Part shown: piece after piece, positions 40,251 to 49,711 of the stretch
Numbering within the stretch: position 1 is the first letter of the stretch
How the letters are laid out: each line of letters begins with the position of its first letter
NCBI GenBank assembly: GCA_000470055.1
Contig: HG326877.1
Coordinates: 819,661-883,660, forward strand
DNA: 64,000 bases
Origin: Campylobacter coli 76339
GTDB lineage: Bacteria > Campylobacterota > Campylobacteria > Campylobacterales > Campylobacteraceae
Direction: 5' to 3'
The notes under the pieces: model-generated
The model's database searches: none
What the model was told of the DNA's origin: nothing
Seen by the model: the letters and a program-made list of their open reading frames with translations, nothing else
Translations under genes and position numbers: made by a program

Positions 40251-40495
40251 CTTCCAACTTTCTCATAAAAAATCATTATTTTAATATATCAGAATGAAGT
40301 TTTATAACTATATTATTTTATTGTGTTGCTTTTTTATATACATAAGTCAAAATCAGTTTTTATAATTTATTTTTATTTTGAAAGTAGTAAATTGACATAA
40401 TTTTACAATGCTTAAAATATAGAATTTATCAAAGACTATCAAACTATAGGTATTTTTTTATTTAATGCTGCTGTATTTAAAGGTGATGAAGTTAT
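40251..40495. other. AT-rich spacer with a fragment resembling cprS
   Basis: 245 bases without a gene that I can support. Bases 40433-40458 (GACTATCAAACTATAGGTAT and following) match cprS 39229-39254 in all but one deleted base and continue with weaker similarity. In one frame the segment reads IKDYQTIGIFLFN before a stop. This may be the relic of a small duplication. A long AT run with TTGACA at about 40392 precedes it but no matching -10 is convincing. Confidence 0.35.
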
Positions 40496-40530
40496 ATAGA
40501 AACTTTACCGCGTTGTGATAAAGTTTCTAT
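40496..40530 (-). terminator. Hairpin after the ribbon-helix-helix gene
   Basis: ATAGAAACTTTA and TAAAGTTTCTAT are perfect 12-bp arms around an 11-base loop, 6 bases beyond the stop of the ribbon-helix-helix gene. No U-tract follows on the minus strand, so a role in RNA stability or two-way termination is possible. Confidence 0.55.
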
Positions 40531-40535
40531 AAATA

Positions 40536-40901
40536 TTATTCGGGTTTTTTGAGATTTTTAACGATTTTATCTATTTTTTTACTTGCTTTTGAATAATCCC
40601 CGTCTTTTAATTCTTCTAAAGCTTCGATAGCAAAATCAAAATCACCTAAATCATCGGATTCTTTTTGGAGATTTTCTACAACTCTATCTATTTTTTTACT
40701 TGCTTTTGAATAATCTCCGTCTTTTAATTCCTCTAAAGCATTGACCGCAAAAGAAAAATCTTCAATTTCATTAAGATAGGCTTCTAAAGCTTCTTTAACT
40801 ATGCTTGATTTGGGTTTGGAAAGATTTTTACTTATATTGTCTAAGCGTTCCTTAAGCTCTAAAGGCATTCTAAAAGAATAATTTTTAGTTTCTTGTTTCA
40901 T
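40536..40901 (-). CDS. Ribbon-helix-helix protein with duplicated antitoxin-like tail
   Basis: 121 residues starting at 40901 (MKQETKNYSF); the longer open frame overlaps the hemerythrin gene and is not used. Residues 1-45 are a ribbon-helix-helix DNA-binding fold (SFRMPLELKERLDNISKNL, SSIVKEALEAYL). The rest is two copies of a unit containing ALEELKDGDYSKASKKID, identical over 18 residues, with a 39-residue period. The unit resembles the toxin-binding tail of RelB/ParD-type antitoxins, but no toxin gene is adjacent: herB lies 13 bases upstream and a hairpin follows. Probably a transcription regulator; partner unknown. Confidence 0.75.
   Translation of the reverse strand: MKQETKNYSFRMPLELKERLDNISKNLSKPKSSIVKEALEAYLNEIEDFSFAVNALEELKDGDYSKASKKIDRVVENLQKESDDLGDFDFAIEALEELKDGDYSKASKKIDKIVKNLKKPE
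40569..40739. repeat. Tandem 117-bp-period duplication inside the ribbon-helix-helix gene
   Basis: Copies at 40569-40622 and 40686-40739 are 52/54 identical at DNA level. Both differences are silent. The period of 117 bp is 39 codons, so loss or gain of a copy keeps the frame. Confidence 0.9.
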
Positions 40902-40914
40902 TAGCCTGACCTTT

Positions 40915-41511
40915 CTAGGAATGTTTTTGAAAAAATACAATCGCTTGTTTACAGGTTTTGCAAGTAAATTTATTCCCTTGCAGCTCAATTTTTTGATGAA
41001 TACCATAAGGAACATCGTGTATTTTACCTGGGCAATTGCATTTATAAAGATAAAACTGTGGCTTATCATCGTCATCATCTGCTGCTTCAAAGCTGACATC
41101 TTTACCTTCATCTGTTGCCAAAGAAGAGCTTCTCCATTTTTCTACTTTCATGTCTTCATAGAGTATGTGTTCTAAGAGCCATTTTTTCGCTATAATGTAA
41201 AGCTTTTCTTTAAGATCATTTGTAGATTTGATATCTTTAATAAGATTAATCATAGTTTGTATGATCTCTTTATGAATTTTTCTATGCTCTTCAAGCGCTG
41301 GATAAGCGATGAGTTGCATATATTTTTCTTCATCGTTAAAATGATCTTTCATATAATTAAAAAATTCAGCTAAAAGTTCCTTGATTTCATTTTTACTTAC
41401 TGATTTGTCTGAAACAATTTCAACTTTTGCTGCAAGCTCAAAAAGTTTTTTATGCTGTTCATCAATTTTGGCATTGTGTACACTAAAACTGCTGTCCCAT
41501 TTTGGAAGCAT
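40915..41511 (-). CDS. herB: Hemerythrin with C-terminal zinc-ribbon-like extension (HerB-like)
   Basis: 198 residues. The N-terminal 130 are a bacterial hemerythrin with the diiron ligands His20, His57, Glu61, His76, His80, His115 and Asp120 all in register. Residues about 145-198 are an added domain with CNC and CKTC pairs about 28 residues apart, which looks like a metal-binding zinc ribbon. In C. jejuni, HerA and HerB protect oxygen-sensitive pyruvate and 2-oxoglutarate oxidoreductases; by remembered locus this is HerB (Cj1224). The gene is upstream of the ribbon-helix-helix gene and probably shares its transcript. Confidence 0.87.
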   Translation of the reverse strand: MLPKWDSSFSVHNAKIDEQHKKLFELAAKVEIVSDKSVSKNEIKELLAEFFNYMKDHFNDEEKYMQLIAYPALEEHRKIHKEIIQTMINLIKDIKSTNDLKEKLYIIAKKWLLEHILYEDMKVEKWRSSSLATDEGKDVSFEAADDDDDKPQFYLYKCNCPGKIHDVPYGIHQKIELQGNKFTCKTCKQAIVFFQKHS

Positions 41512-41660
41512 TTTGACTCCTTGAAAAATTTATTTGCACTAAAGATTATAGCATAAAAATAAATCAAATATAAACTAATTTTTATTAAACCATTTTTTCA
41601 ATATTTTTTGATACAATTGTAATAAACATTATTTTAATTATTTGCAGAAAGGTATATTTT

Positions 41661-42326
41661 GTGGCAGCTAAAATTCTGCTTTTAGAAGATGATTTAAGTT
41701 TAAGTGAGATTATAGAAGAATTTCTAAGCGATGAGGGCTATGAAGTTTATTTATGCACTAATGCCAAAGAAGCTTTAGAGCTTGCTTATGAAAAGCATTT
41801 TGATGTGTGGATACTTGATGTTAAGGTTCCTTTGGGGGATGGATTTTCTTTATTAAAAGAATTAAGAGAATGCGGAAAGCAAACTCCTGCTATTTTTATG
41901 ACTTCTTTAAACACAACAGAAGATCTAAAAGAGGGTTATAATGCTGGTTGTGATGACTATATACGCAAGCCTTTTGAGCTTGCAGAGCTTTCAATCCGTG
42001 TTCAAGCTTTGCTAAAGAGAGCTTTTGCTCATAAAAATGAAGATTATGAGGATTTGGGAAATGGGTTTAAATTCAGCTTTACTTCGCAAATTCTTTATCA
42101 TTTTGATAAAGCTTTAACTCTACCTAGTAAAGAGATTAAATTATTATCCTTGCTTTTAAAAAATAAAAATATTTTTTTAAGCACTGAGAGAATTCTTGAA
42201 GAACTTTGGGAGTATGATGAAGAGCCTAGCGAGCTTAGCTTAAGGGCATATGTCAAAAATCTACGCAAAATACTAGGAAAAGAAAAAATTATAAATCAAA
42301 GGGGTAGGGGATATTGCTATGGCTAA
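41661..42326 (+). CDS. dccR: DccR response regulator
   Basis: 221 residues from a GTG start with an AAAGG site 7 bases upstream. Receiver domain with LLLEDD acidic pocket, phospho-acceptor Asp53 (WILDVKVPLGDG) and Lys in IRKPF; winged helix at the C-terminus ending NQRGRGYCYG. It overlaps the kinase gene by 8 bases. From position next to the hemerythrin gene and partner architecture it is DccR, which acts in late growth and is needed for colonisation in C. jejuni. Confidence 0.9.
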   Translation: MAAKILLLEDDLSLSEIIEEFLSDEGYEVYLCTNAKEALELAYEKHFDVWILDVKVPLGDGFSLLKELRECGKQTPAIFMTSLNTTEDLKEGYNAGCDDYIRKPFELAELSIRVQALLKRAFAHKNEDYEDLGNGFKFSFTSQILYHFDKALTLPSKEIKLLSLLLKNKNIFLSTERILEELWEYDEEPSELSLRAYVKNLRKILGKEKIINQRGRGYCYG

Positions 42327-43524
42327 AAAAGTCATTAGGCAAATTTTACTGATTTATTTAACCACTACAGGTATTTTTCTAGCCATTTTTTTTGCCATAT
42401 GGTATCAAAAATTATATGAGGAATTAGTCGTTACAAAAGGTTCTCCTTTAAGGGAGAGCCATAGAAATATCATTATAAATATTCTCAATTCTCGCTTTAT
42501 CCCTATGAATGAAAGCGCTAGCAATATCGCTCAAAGTACCGGACTTAAATTTGCCATTTTTGATAAAAAGCAGGCTATTTTTGATAATCTGGATTTTGAT
42601 TTTAGAAAAGCAAAAGTTGAGCTTAAGGGTAGGGGAATTTATGATGGAAAAGTATTTTTTCTTGATCGTATGAATACGGATCATTATTTTTTAAAGCATG
42701 CGAATGAAGATGATAAAAATAGTGAAAGTGGATTAAAAATTTTAATCCAAGGCGAGGAAGTTACAAAAGATCTTGTTTGGATTAGGATAAAGGTTTTTTC
42801 TTTTGCCATGATGGCTTTTTGTGCATTGGGCTTGATAGCTTATATTTTAGTAAAAATTGCCTTAAGACCGTTGGAGGATAAGATCACTACTCTTAACCGA
42901 TTTATCAAAGATTCAACTCATGAGCTTAATACACCTTTAAGTGTGATTTTGATGAGTATAGAACAGCTTGAAAGTCAAAAATTAGAGCATAGTACCAAAT
43001 TTACAAGGATAAAATTAGCCGCAAAGAGCTTATCTCAAGTGTATTCAGATCTTGTTTTTTATAATTTTCCTAATACCTTAGAGCTTAATAAACAAGAGCT
43101 TGATTTAAAATCATTGATTGAAGAAAGACTTGAATATTTTAAAATATTTTTTGAACAAAAGAAAATTAATTTAAATCTTAATTTGCATCAAGCGAGTATT
43201 TTTGCTTCTAAAAACCAAATTTCTAAACTCGTAGACAATCTTTTAAGCAATGCGATCAAATACAATAAAAAGGGTGGAGAGATTTCTATAGAATTAAAAA
43301 CAGGTTTTTTAAGTATCGCAGACACAGGTTGTGGAATTTCAGAGACAAATCTTAAATATATTTTTGACAGATATGCAAGATTTAATGCCGATCAAGGAGG
43401 CTTTGGCATAGGGCTTTCTTTGGTAAAAAAGATTTGTGATGATAATGATATAAAAATCATTTGCGAATCGGTAGAAAATGAAAGTACTGTTTTTAAATTA
43501 ACTTGGAATGAAGATAAGATTTAA
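42319..43524 (+). CDS. dccS: DccS sensor histidine kinase
   Basis: 401 residues. Membrane helices at about 7-28 and 157-179 enclose a periplasmic domain of about 125 residues. His201 lies in STHELNTPLSVIL, the phosphorylated dimerisation helix. The ATPase domain has NLLSNAIKYN (N box), IADTGCGIS (G1) and GFGIGLSLV (G2). Coupled to dccR by an 8-base overlap. The signal it senses is unknown. Confidence 0.9.
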   Translation: MAKKVIRQILLIYLTTTGIFLAIFFAIWYQKLYEELVVTKGSPLRESHRNIIINILNSRFIPMNESASNIAQSTGLKFAIFDKKQAIFDNLDFDFRKAKVELKGRGIYDGKVFFLDRMNTDHYFLKHANEDDKNSESGLKILIQGEEVTKDLVWIRIKVFSFAMMAFCALGLIAYILVKIALRPLEDKITTLNRFIKDSTHELNTPLSVILMSIEQLESQKLEHSTKFTRIKLAAKSLSQVYSDLVFYNFPNTLELNKQELDLKSLIEERLEYFKIFFEQKKINLNLNLHQASIFASKNQISKLVDNLLSNAIKYNKKGGEISIELKTGFLSIADTGCGISETNLKYIFDRYARFNADQGGFGIGLSLVKKICDDNDIKIICESVENESTVFKLTWNEDKI

Positions 43525-43567
43525 AAATAGATAAAAACTAAATGGTTTTTTGTAAAATTTGAAGTTT

Positions 43568-43597
43568 AAAAAATAGTCAGCAAAGACTGCTGACTAT
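43568..43597 (-). terminator. groEL terminator
   Basis: ATAGTCAGCA-(5 bases)-TGCTGACTAT is a perfect 10-bp stem, followed on the minus strand by TTTTTT. It is a textbook intrinsic terminator 16 bases past the groEL stop. Confidence 0.88.
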
Positions 43598-43613
43598 CGA
43601 TGGTGAGGAGGAA

Positions 43614-45251
<1,638 letters not shown>

Positions 45252-45272
45252 TTATTTATCCTTTTTTATAAA

Positions 45273-45533
45273 TTATTTTAAAATTCCTAAAATATCATCT
45301 AAATTTAAAACTAAATATTCGCTATTATCAAGTTTGATTTCTGTTCCACCGTATTTAGCAAATACGATTTTATCTCCATTTGCAATATCAGTAATTTCTT
45401 TGCTTACTGCAACAACTTCACCTGTAAGTGGTTTTTCTTTAGCATTATCTGGTATAATTATACCTGAAGCTGTTGTTTTGGTTTCTTCTACGCGTTTTAC
45501 TAAAACACGCTTTCCTAAAGGTTGAAAATTCAT
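45273..45533 (-). CDS. groES: Co-chaperonin GroES
   Basis: Lid of the GroEL chamber. I start at 45533 ([15 protein letters not shown]), giving the usual 86 residues. The AAGGATGG site is well spaced for this ATG, while the in-frame ATG at 45542 lies within it. A mobile loop ([10 protein letters not shown]) and the FAKYGGTE strand are typical. Confidence 0.97.
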   Translation of the reverse strand: MNFQPLGKRVLVKRVEETKTTASGIIIPDNAKEKPLTGEVVAVSKEITDIANGDKIVFAKYGGTEIKLDNSEYLVLNLDDILGILK

Positions 45534-45560
45534 TTTGTCCATCCTTAAAAATGTTGATTT

Positions 45561-45587
45561 TTAGCACTCTTTAATTTTGAGTGATAA
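45561..45587 (-). promoter_or_regulatory. CIRCE element (HrcA operator) before groES
   Basis: TTAGCACTC-N9-GAGTGATAA matches the CIRCE inverted repeat TTAGCACTC-N9-GAGTGCTAA with one change. It lies 27 bases before groES, downstream of a TATAGT/TATGAT -10 region at about 45590-45600. HrcA repression of groESL is expected. Confidence 0.9.
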
Positions 45588-45643
45588 CATCATACTATAA
45601 AAAATGAATTTTGTCAATACTTTGAGTAAAAATATTTATAAAA

Positions 45644-45664
45644 CTTTAGTTAATAAGACTAAAG
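45644..45664. promoter_or_regulatory. HAIR-like HspR operator between groES and the AsmA-like gene
   Basis: CTTTAGT-N7-ACTAAAG is a perfect inverted repeat with the exact spacing of HAIR (CTTGAGT-N7-ACTCAAG) and one symmetric change per arm. It lies about 110 bases upstream of groES and 33 bases before the divergent gene's ATG. HspR together with HrcA controls groESL in related species. Binding here is inferred. Confidence 0.6.
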
Positions 45665-45696
45665 ATAATTAATTAAAAAAACTAAAGGATGTTTAA

Positions 45697-48237
45697 ATGA
45701 AGAAAATTCTTTATGGAATAGTGGCTTTTATTGCAGTGCTTTTGATCGCATTTTATACCTTGCTTTTTACTAGTTTTGGTAACAATATAGTCGCAAATTT
45801 TATCCAAGATAAAATCAAGCAAAGTACAGGCCTTGATGCTAATATCACTCAGTTTAATTTGCGTTTTTCAAGTCTTGATATTGAGGCAAATTTGGCCAAT
45901 ATGGCTGATTTAAAACTAGAAGGAAATTTAAGTCTTTTTAGGCTCGGTTTTGATCTTGATTATATCATCAGTTTAGATAAAAACTATGCTAAAAATTTAG
46001 GTTTAAATTTAAAACAGAATTTGGCTTTTTCGGGAAAAATTAGTGGAAAATCAAGTGATTTTATAGTCGATGGTAGGGGATATTTGTTTGGCTCTAATGT
46101 ACTTTTGGATGCTAGAATTTATGATTATTCTCCTATCGCTTTAAATTTAAGCGCTAATGATCTTCAAATTTCTGAATTGCTCGCACTTTTTGGACGAGGA
46201 AGCTTGGCTAAAGGAACCATAGATATAGCAAGCAAAATTTCTGCTAAAGATTTAAAACCTGATGGAAATGCTATCATCAAACTTGATAATACCTATATAA
46301 ACTATGCAGAAATAAAAAAAGAATTTAATATAGATCTACCTGAAAATTCTAATCTTAAGGCTGAAATTCTAGCAAATATCAAAGATGATACAGTTTATGC
46401 AGTGAGTAGAATTTATAATGCTTATTTAACTCTGCAAACTCAAAAAACCCTTTATAATCTTACTCAAAATGCTTTAAACACAGATTTTGATCTATCGGTT
46501 CCTAACCTTACAAAGCTTGAAAAACTTACTAAAACAAAGCTAAATGGTTCTTTGGGGGTAAAAGGCGATGCGAGCGTGATTAACAATATTTTATCTAGTT
46601 TAAATGCTAATGTTATAGGGCTTGGCGGAGAAGTTACAGCAAGATTAAAAAACAATCAATTAAATGTTAATGCAAGTAATGCTAGCTTGGAAAAAATACT
46701 AGCTCTTGTGGGTTATGGTAGTATTGTTTCTGGAAATTTGAATGCAAATCTTGTGAGCGAGGGATTGGATTTTGCAAATTTTAATGCAGATGTGAAAATC
46801 AATAATGCAAAATTAAACAGTGCTGAAGTTAAAAAAATAGCCAAACTCGAACTCCCTGATACAAGTTTTAGTCTTGATGCTAAAGCTAAAGCTAAAAATA
46901 GCAATATATCCTATAATGCACTTTTAGCATCTAATTTGCTCAATATTAAAAAACTTAATGGAACTTATGATCTTAAAAGTGCGGAGTTAAGTACGGATTT
47001 AAATGCTTTTATTGATGATTTATCTCAATTTAATGCTATAACGGGACAAAATTTACAAGGTAAGGCAGAACTTAGCGCAAAAGCACATATTATAGGCTCT
47101 CAAGTTCAGAATTTAAATGCTGATGCAAATATAGCAGGCGGTTTAATCAAAGCAGATTCTAATGGAAAAAAATTAGATTTGGATATAAGCAAACTTGATC
47201 TTTCTAAGGTTTTTACCATTGTAGGTATGCCAAATTATGCAAGCGGGATAGTTAATGCTAAAGTGCGTTTGGATGATATGAATTTTAACAATCTTAACGG
47301 TAAGATAAGTGCAGATGCTAAGGGTATTTTAAATGCTGCGGTTTTAAGTCAGATAATGGATAAAAAATTCCCAGAAAATACAAATTATGATTTAAATGTC
47401 AAAGCGGATTTAAAAAACAATATCGCAGATTTTGAGGGTGTGTTAAATTCTTCTTTGGCTAATCTTAGCGATCTTAAAGGAAAATTTGACATTAGTAAAA
47501 TGATTTTAAATTCGGATTATGTTTTAGATATTGCTGATTTTTCAAAGCTGGGTTTTTTACTCGATAGAAAACTCAAAGGAAAGGCGAGTTTTAATGGAAA
47601 TATCGGTTTTGATAAAACTTTAAATTTTACTGCACTGAGTAAAAATTTATTCGAAGGAAAGCTTGACAGTACTTTGAAAAACAATATTTTAAATGCAAAA
47701 CTAGAAGGAGTGGACTTAAGTACTTTGGCAAATGGACTTGACTTTATAGATATATATCAAGGCAAGGCAAATTTGGAAGCTAAATATAATCTTGTGAGCG
47801 AGCAAGGAGAAGTAAATGCAGATATGAAAGAGGGCAAACTTAAGCCTAATACTATCACTGCAGCTCTTAAGCTTATCACTTTAAAAGATATCACTACTGA
47901 TGTTTTTCATACCGCCAATGCTAAAGCCCTTATCAATAAAGAAAATATCAAACTTGATTTAAATATGCAAGCAGATCGTTCTTATGTTCTTATTTCTTCA
48001 GGTATGTTAAATTCCAAAAGTGGAAGTTTGAAACTACCTTTTGATATCAAGATAGATAGAGCTAATTTTAAAGGCAATATAACAGGAACGACGCAAAACC
48101 CTCAAGTTAAACTTGAAGCAAGTAGTGTAGTAAATTCTATTAAAAATATCATAGGCGATAAAGCCCAAGATGGAGTTCAAAAAGCAGGAGAAAAAGTGGA
48201 TGAGGGTATTAATAAATTATTGAATAAAATTTTTTAA
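45697..48237 (+). CDS. Large AsmA/TamB-like envelope protein
   Basis: 846 residues. One N-terminal membrane anchor (about 5-25). The next about 790 residues are repeating short beta-strands rich in Asn, Leu, Lys and Ala, with recurring NLNAN/LNGK units and no enzyme motif. The N-terminal pattern (FIQDKIKQSTGLDANITQF) is that of AsmA-type proteins, in which a helix leads into a long beta-groove. Related proteins (AsmA, TamB, YhdP, YdbH) bridge the periplasm and move phospholipids to the outer membrane. The C-terminus is amphipathic helix (VVNSIKNIIGDKAQDG). It is divergent from groES and followed after 9 bases by ribE. Confidence 0.72.
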   Translation: MKKILYGIVAFIAVLLIAFYTLLFTSFGNNIVANFIQDKIKQSTGLDANITQFNLRFSSLDIEANLANMADLKLEGNLSLFRLGFDLDYIISLDKNYAKNLGLNLKQNLAFSGKISGKSSDFIVDGRGYLFGSNVLLDARIYDYSPIALNLSANDLQISELLALFGRGSLAKGTIDIASKISAKDLKPDGNAIIKLDNTYINYAEIKKEFNIDLPENSNLKAEILANIKDDTVYAVSRIYNAYLTLQTQKTLYNLTQNALNTDFDLSVPNLTKLEKLTKTKLNGSLGVKGDASVINNILSSLNANVIGLGGEVTARLKNNQLNVNASNASLEKILALVGYGSIVSGNLNANLVSEGLDFANFNADVKINNAKLNSAEVKKIAKLELPDTSFSLDAKAKAKNSNISYNALLASNLLNIKKLNGTYDLKSAELSTDLNAFIDDLSQFNAITGQNLQGKAELSAKAHIIGSQVQNLNADANIAGGLIKADSNGKKLDLDISKLDLSKVFTIVGMPNYASGIVNAKVRLDDMNFNNLNGKISADAKGILNAAVLSQIMDKKFPENTNYDLNVKADLKNNIADFEGVLNSSLANLSDLKGKFDISKMILNSDYVLDIADFSKLGFLLDRKLKGKASFNGNIGFDKTLNFTALSKNLFEGKLDSTLKNNILNAKLEGVDLSTLANGLDFIDIYQGKANLEAKYNLVSEQGEVNADMKEGKLKPNTITAALKLITLKDITTDVFHTANAKALINKENIKLDLNMQADRSYVLISSGMLNSKSGSLKLPFDIKIDRANFKGNITGTTQNPQVKLEASSVVNSIKNIIGDKAQDGVQKAGEKVDEGINKLLNKIF

Positions 48238-48246
48238 GGTTAAATA

Positions 48247-48858
48247 ATGTTTAACGGACTTATAAGAGAGATCGCCGAGGTTAAATCTTATCAGAATAAT
48301 GTTTTAATTTTAAAGACAGATTATCGCCCTAACTTGGGCGATAGCATAGCTGTTAATGGGGCTTGTTTGAGCGTGACTAAACTTCATAGTGATGGTTTTG
48401 AACTTGAACTTTCGCACGAGAGTCGCAAGCACTTAGCGGTGCAGAATTTAAAAGATAGGGTGCATATAGAACCTGCTTTAAGGTATGGAGATAGGATAGA
48501 TGGGCATTTGATGCAAGGACATATCGATTTTATTGGCAAGCTTGAAAAGATTGAAAAAGATGAAAATGGAATTGATTTTTATATAAGTTTACCCAAAGAA
48601 GCGATGAAATTTATGGCAAGAAAAGGCAGTATAGGTATAGATGGAGTCAGCCTTACGATCAATGAAGTTACAAAAAATGGTATTAGATTGACTATCATTC
48701 CTATTACTTTTAAAGAAACACTTTTTAAAGAGTATAAAATAGGCAGAGAAATCAATATAGAAAGCGATTTACTTGCTCGTTATATCTATACGCAATTACA
48801 AGATAAAAATAAAGGATTGTCATGGGAAGAAGTGGAGAGAATTACTTATCTTTACTAG
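48247..48858 (+). CDS. ribE: Riboflavin synthase
   Basis: Dismutates two 6,7-dimethyl-8-ribityllumazine to riboflavin. 203 residues made of two lumazine-binding half-barrels; MFNGLIREI starts the first and SIAVNGACLSVT and SIGIDGVSLTIN are the matching motifs of the two halves. No FMN riboswitch is seen in the 9-base gap before it. The 3' end overlaps the next gene by 37 bases. Confidence 0.93.
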   Translation: MFNGLIREIAEVKSYQNNVLILKTDYRPNLGDSIAVNGACLSVTKLHSDGFELELSHESRKHLAVQNLKDRVHIEPALRYGDRIDGHLMQGHIDFIGKLEKIEKDENGIDFYISLPKEAMKFMARKGSIGIDGVSLTINEVTKNGIRLTIIPITFKETLFKEYKIGREINIESDLLARYIYTQLQDKNKGLSWEEVERITYLY

Positions 48859-49502
48859 ATAATCAAAAAGTCAGTGTTTTTTGCGCTCATGATAAAGACT
48901 ATAATATCTTTAGAGCTAAAGTTCATAAAGAAAATTTATTTTCTCATTTGGGTTTTAAAGATATTGAAAAATGTGTTTTTATGGATCAAATTCATTCTAG
49001 TAAAGTTGAAATTTATGATGAAAGTTTAGAAAATCTAAGTTGTGATGGTTTGATAAGTATAGAAAAAAATACCGCACTTTGCGTTTTAAGTGCGGATTGT
49101 TTGCCTTTGATTTTATGGCATGAAAGTGGGATTATAGTGGCACTTCACTCAGGAAGAAAAGGGAGTTTTGAAAACATTTTAAAAGAGTGTGTGGATAAAA
49201 TCTGTGCAAAAAATCCCAATTTAGATATGCAAAAATTTCATCTTTTTATCTTGCCTAGTATTTGTTCTAAAAACTATGAAATAGACGGAGAAATTTTAGA
49301 ATTTGCAAAAGTAGAATTTAAAGATTTTTTAAACGAAAGAAAACTTGATTTAAAAGCTTTGGTAAAATTTCAGGCTCAAAATTTGGGTATTAAAAATATC
49401 ATAGATAGTAATATTTGTAGTTTTGATGATGGGGCGTTTTATTCTTATCGTCGCGATAAGACTTCAAAACGCTTTGTGAGTGTTGTTTATCTAAAGGGTT
49501 GA
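48822..49502 (+). CDS. pgeF: PgeF/YfiH-family (laccase-domain) protein
   Basis: 226 residues. Metal/active-site residues of the family are present: His58 (DQIHSS), Cys93 (SADCLP) and His109 (VALHSG). Known members remove the misplaced L-Ser in peptidoglycan precursors (PgeF) or act as purine nucleoside phosphorylases. The assigned start lies 37 bases inside ribE; a later start at about residue 54 would lose His58, so the overlap is probably real or the start is between. Stop overlaps a TTG alternative start of the next gene. Confidence 0.8.
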   Translation: MGRSGENYLSLLDNQKVSVFCAHDKDYNIFRAKVHKENLFSHLGFKDIEKCVFMDQIHSSKVEIYDESLENLSCDGLISIEKNTALCVLSADCLPLILWHESGIIVALHSGRKGSFENILKECVDKICAKNPNLDMQKFHLFILPSICSKNYEIDGEILEFAKVEFKDFLNERKLDLKALVKFQAQNLGIKNIIDSNICSFDDGAFYSYRRDKTSKRFVSVVYLKG

Positions 49503-49504
49503 GA

Positions 49505-49711
49505 ATGTATGAAAAAAAGGATTTAAGAGTATTAAAAATCATTCAAAAAGCCAGAGAATTTGGGGATGGAGATTTGCTTAATGAAATTTTGGTAAATCAG
49601 CTTGTTAATGCCGAATTTAAAGAGATAGAAAACAAAGAAAGAGAAGAACTTATAGCTCTTCTTAATTCTTTGATAGAAGCTAAAGATAAGGCTTTGCTTA
49701 GCAATTCTTAG
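49505..49711 (+). CDS. Small conserved helical protein
   Basis: 68 residues from the ATG at 49505 (MYEKKDLRVLKI), which has AAAGGG 7 bases upstream; an in-frame TTG at 49499 is less likely. Charged, predicted helical, no signal peptide. I do not recognise a family. The stop overlaps the convergent M23 gene end by 4 bases. Confidence 0.7.
   Translation: MYEKKDLRVLKIIQKAREFGDGDLLNEILVNQLVNAEFKEIENKEREELIALLNSLIEAKDKALLSNS

Noticed and set aside
40902-41111. 70-codon N-terminal extension of the ribbon-helix-helix gene
   Set aside because: Overlaps herB in another frame; the ATG at 40901 begins exactly at the fold and has a ribosome site.
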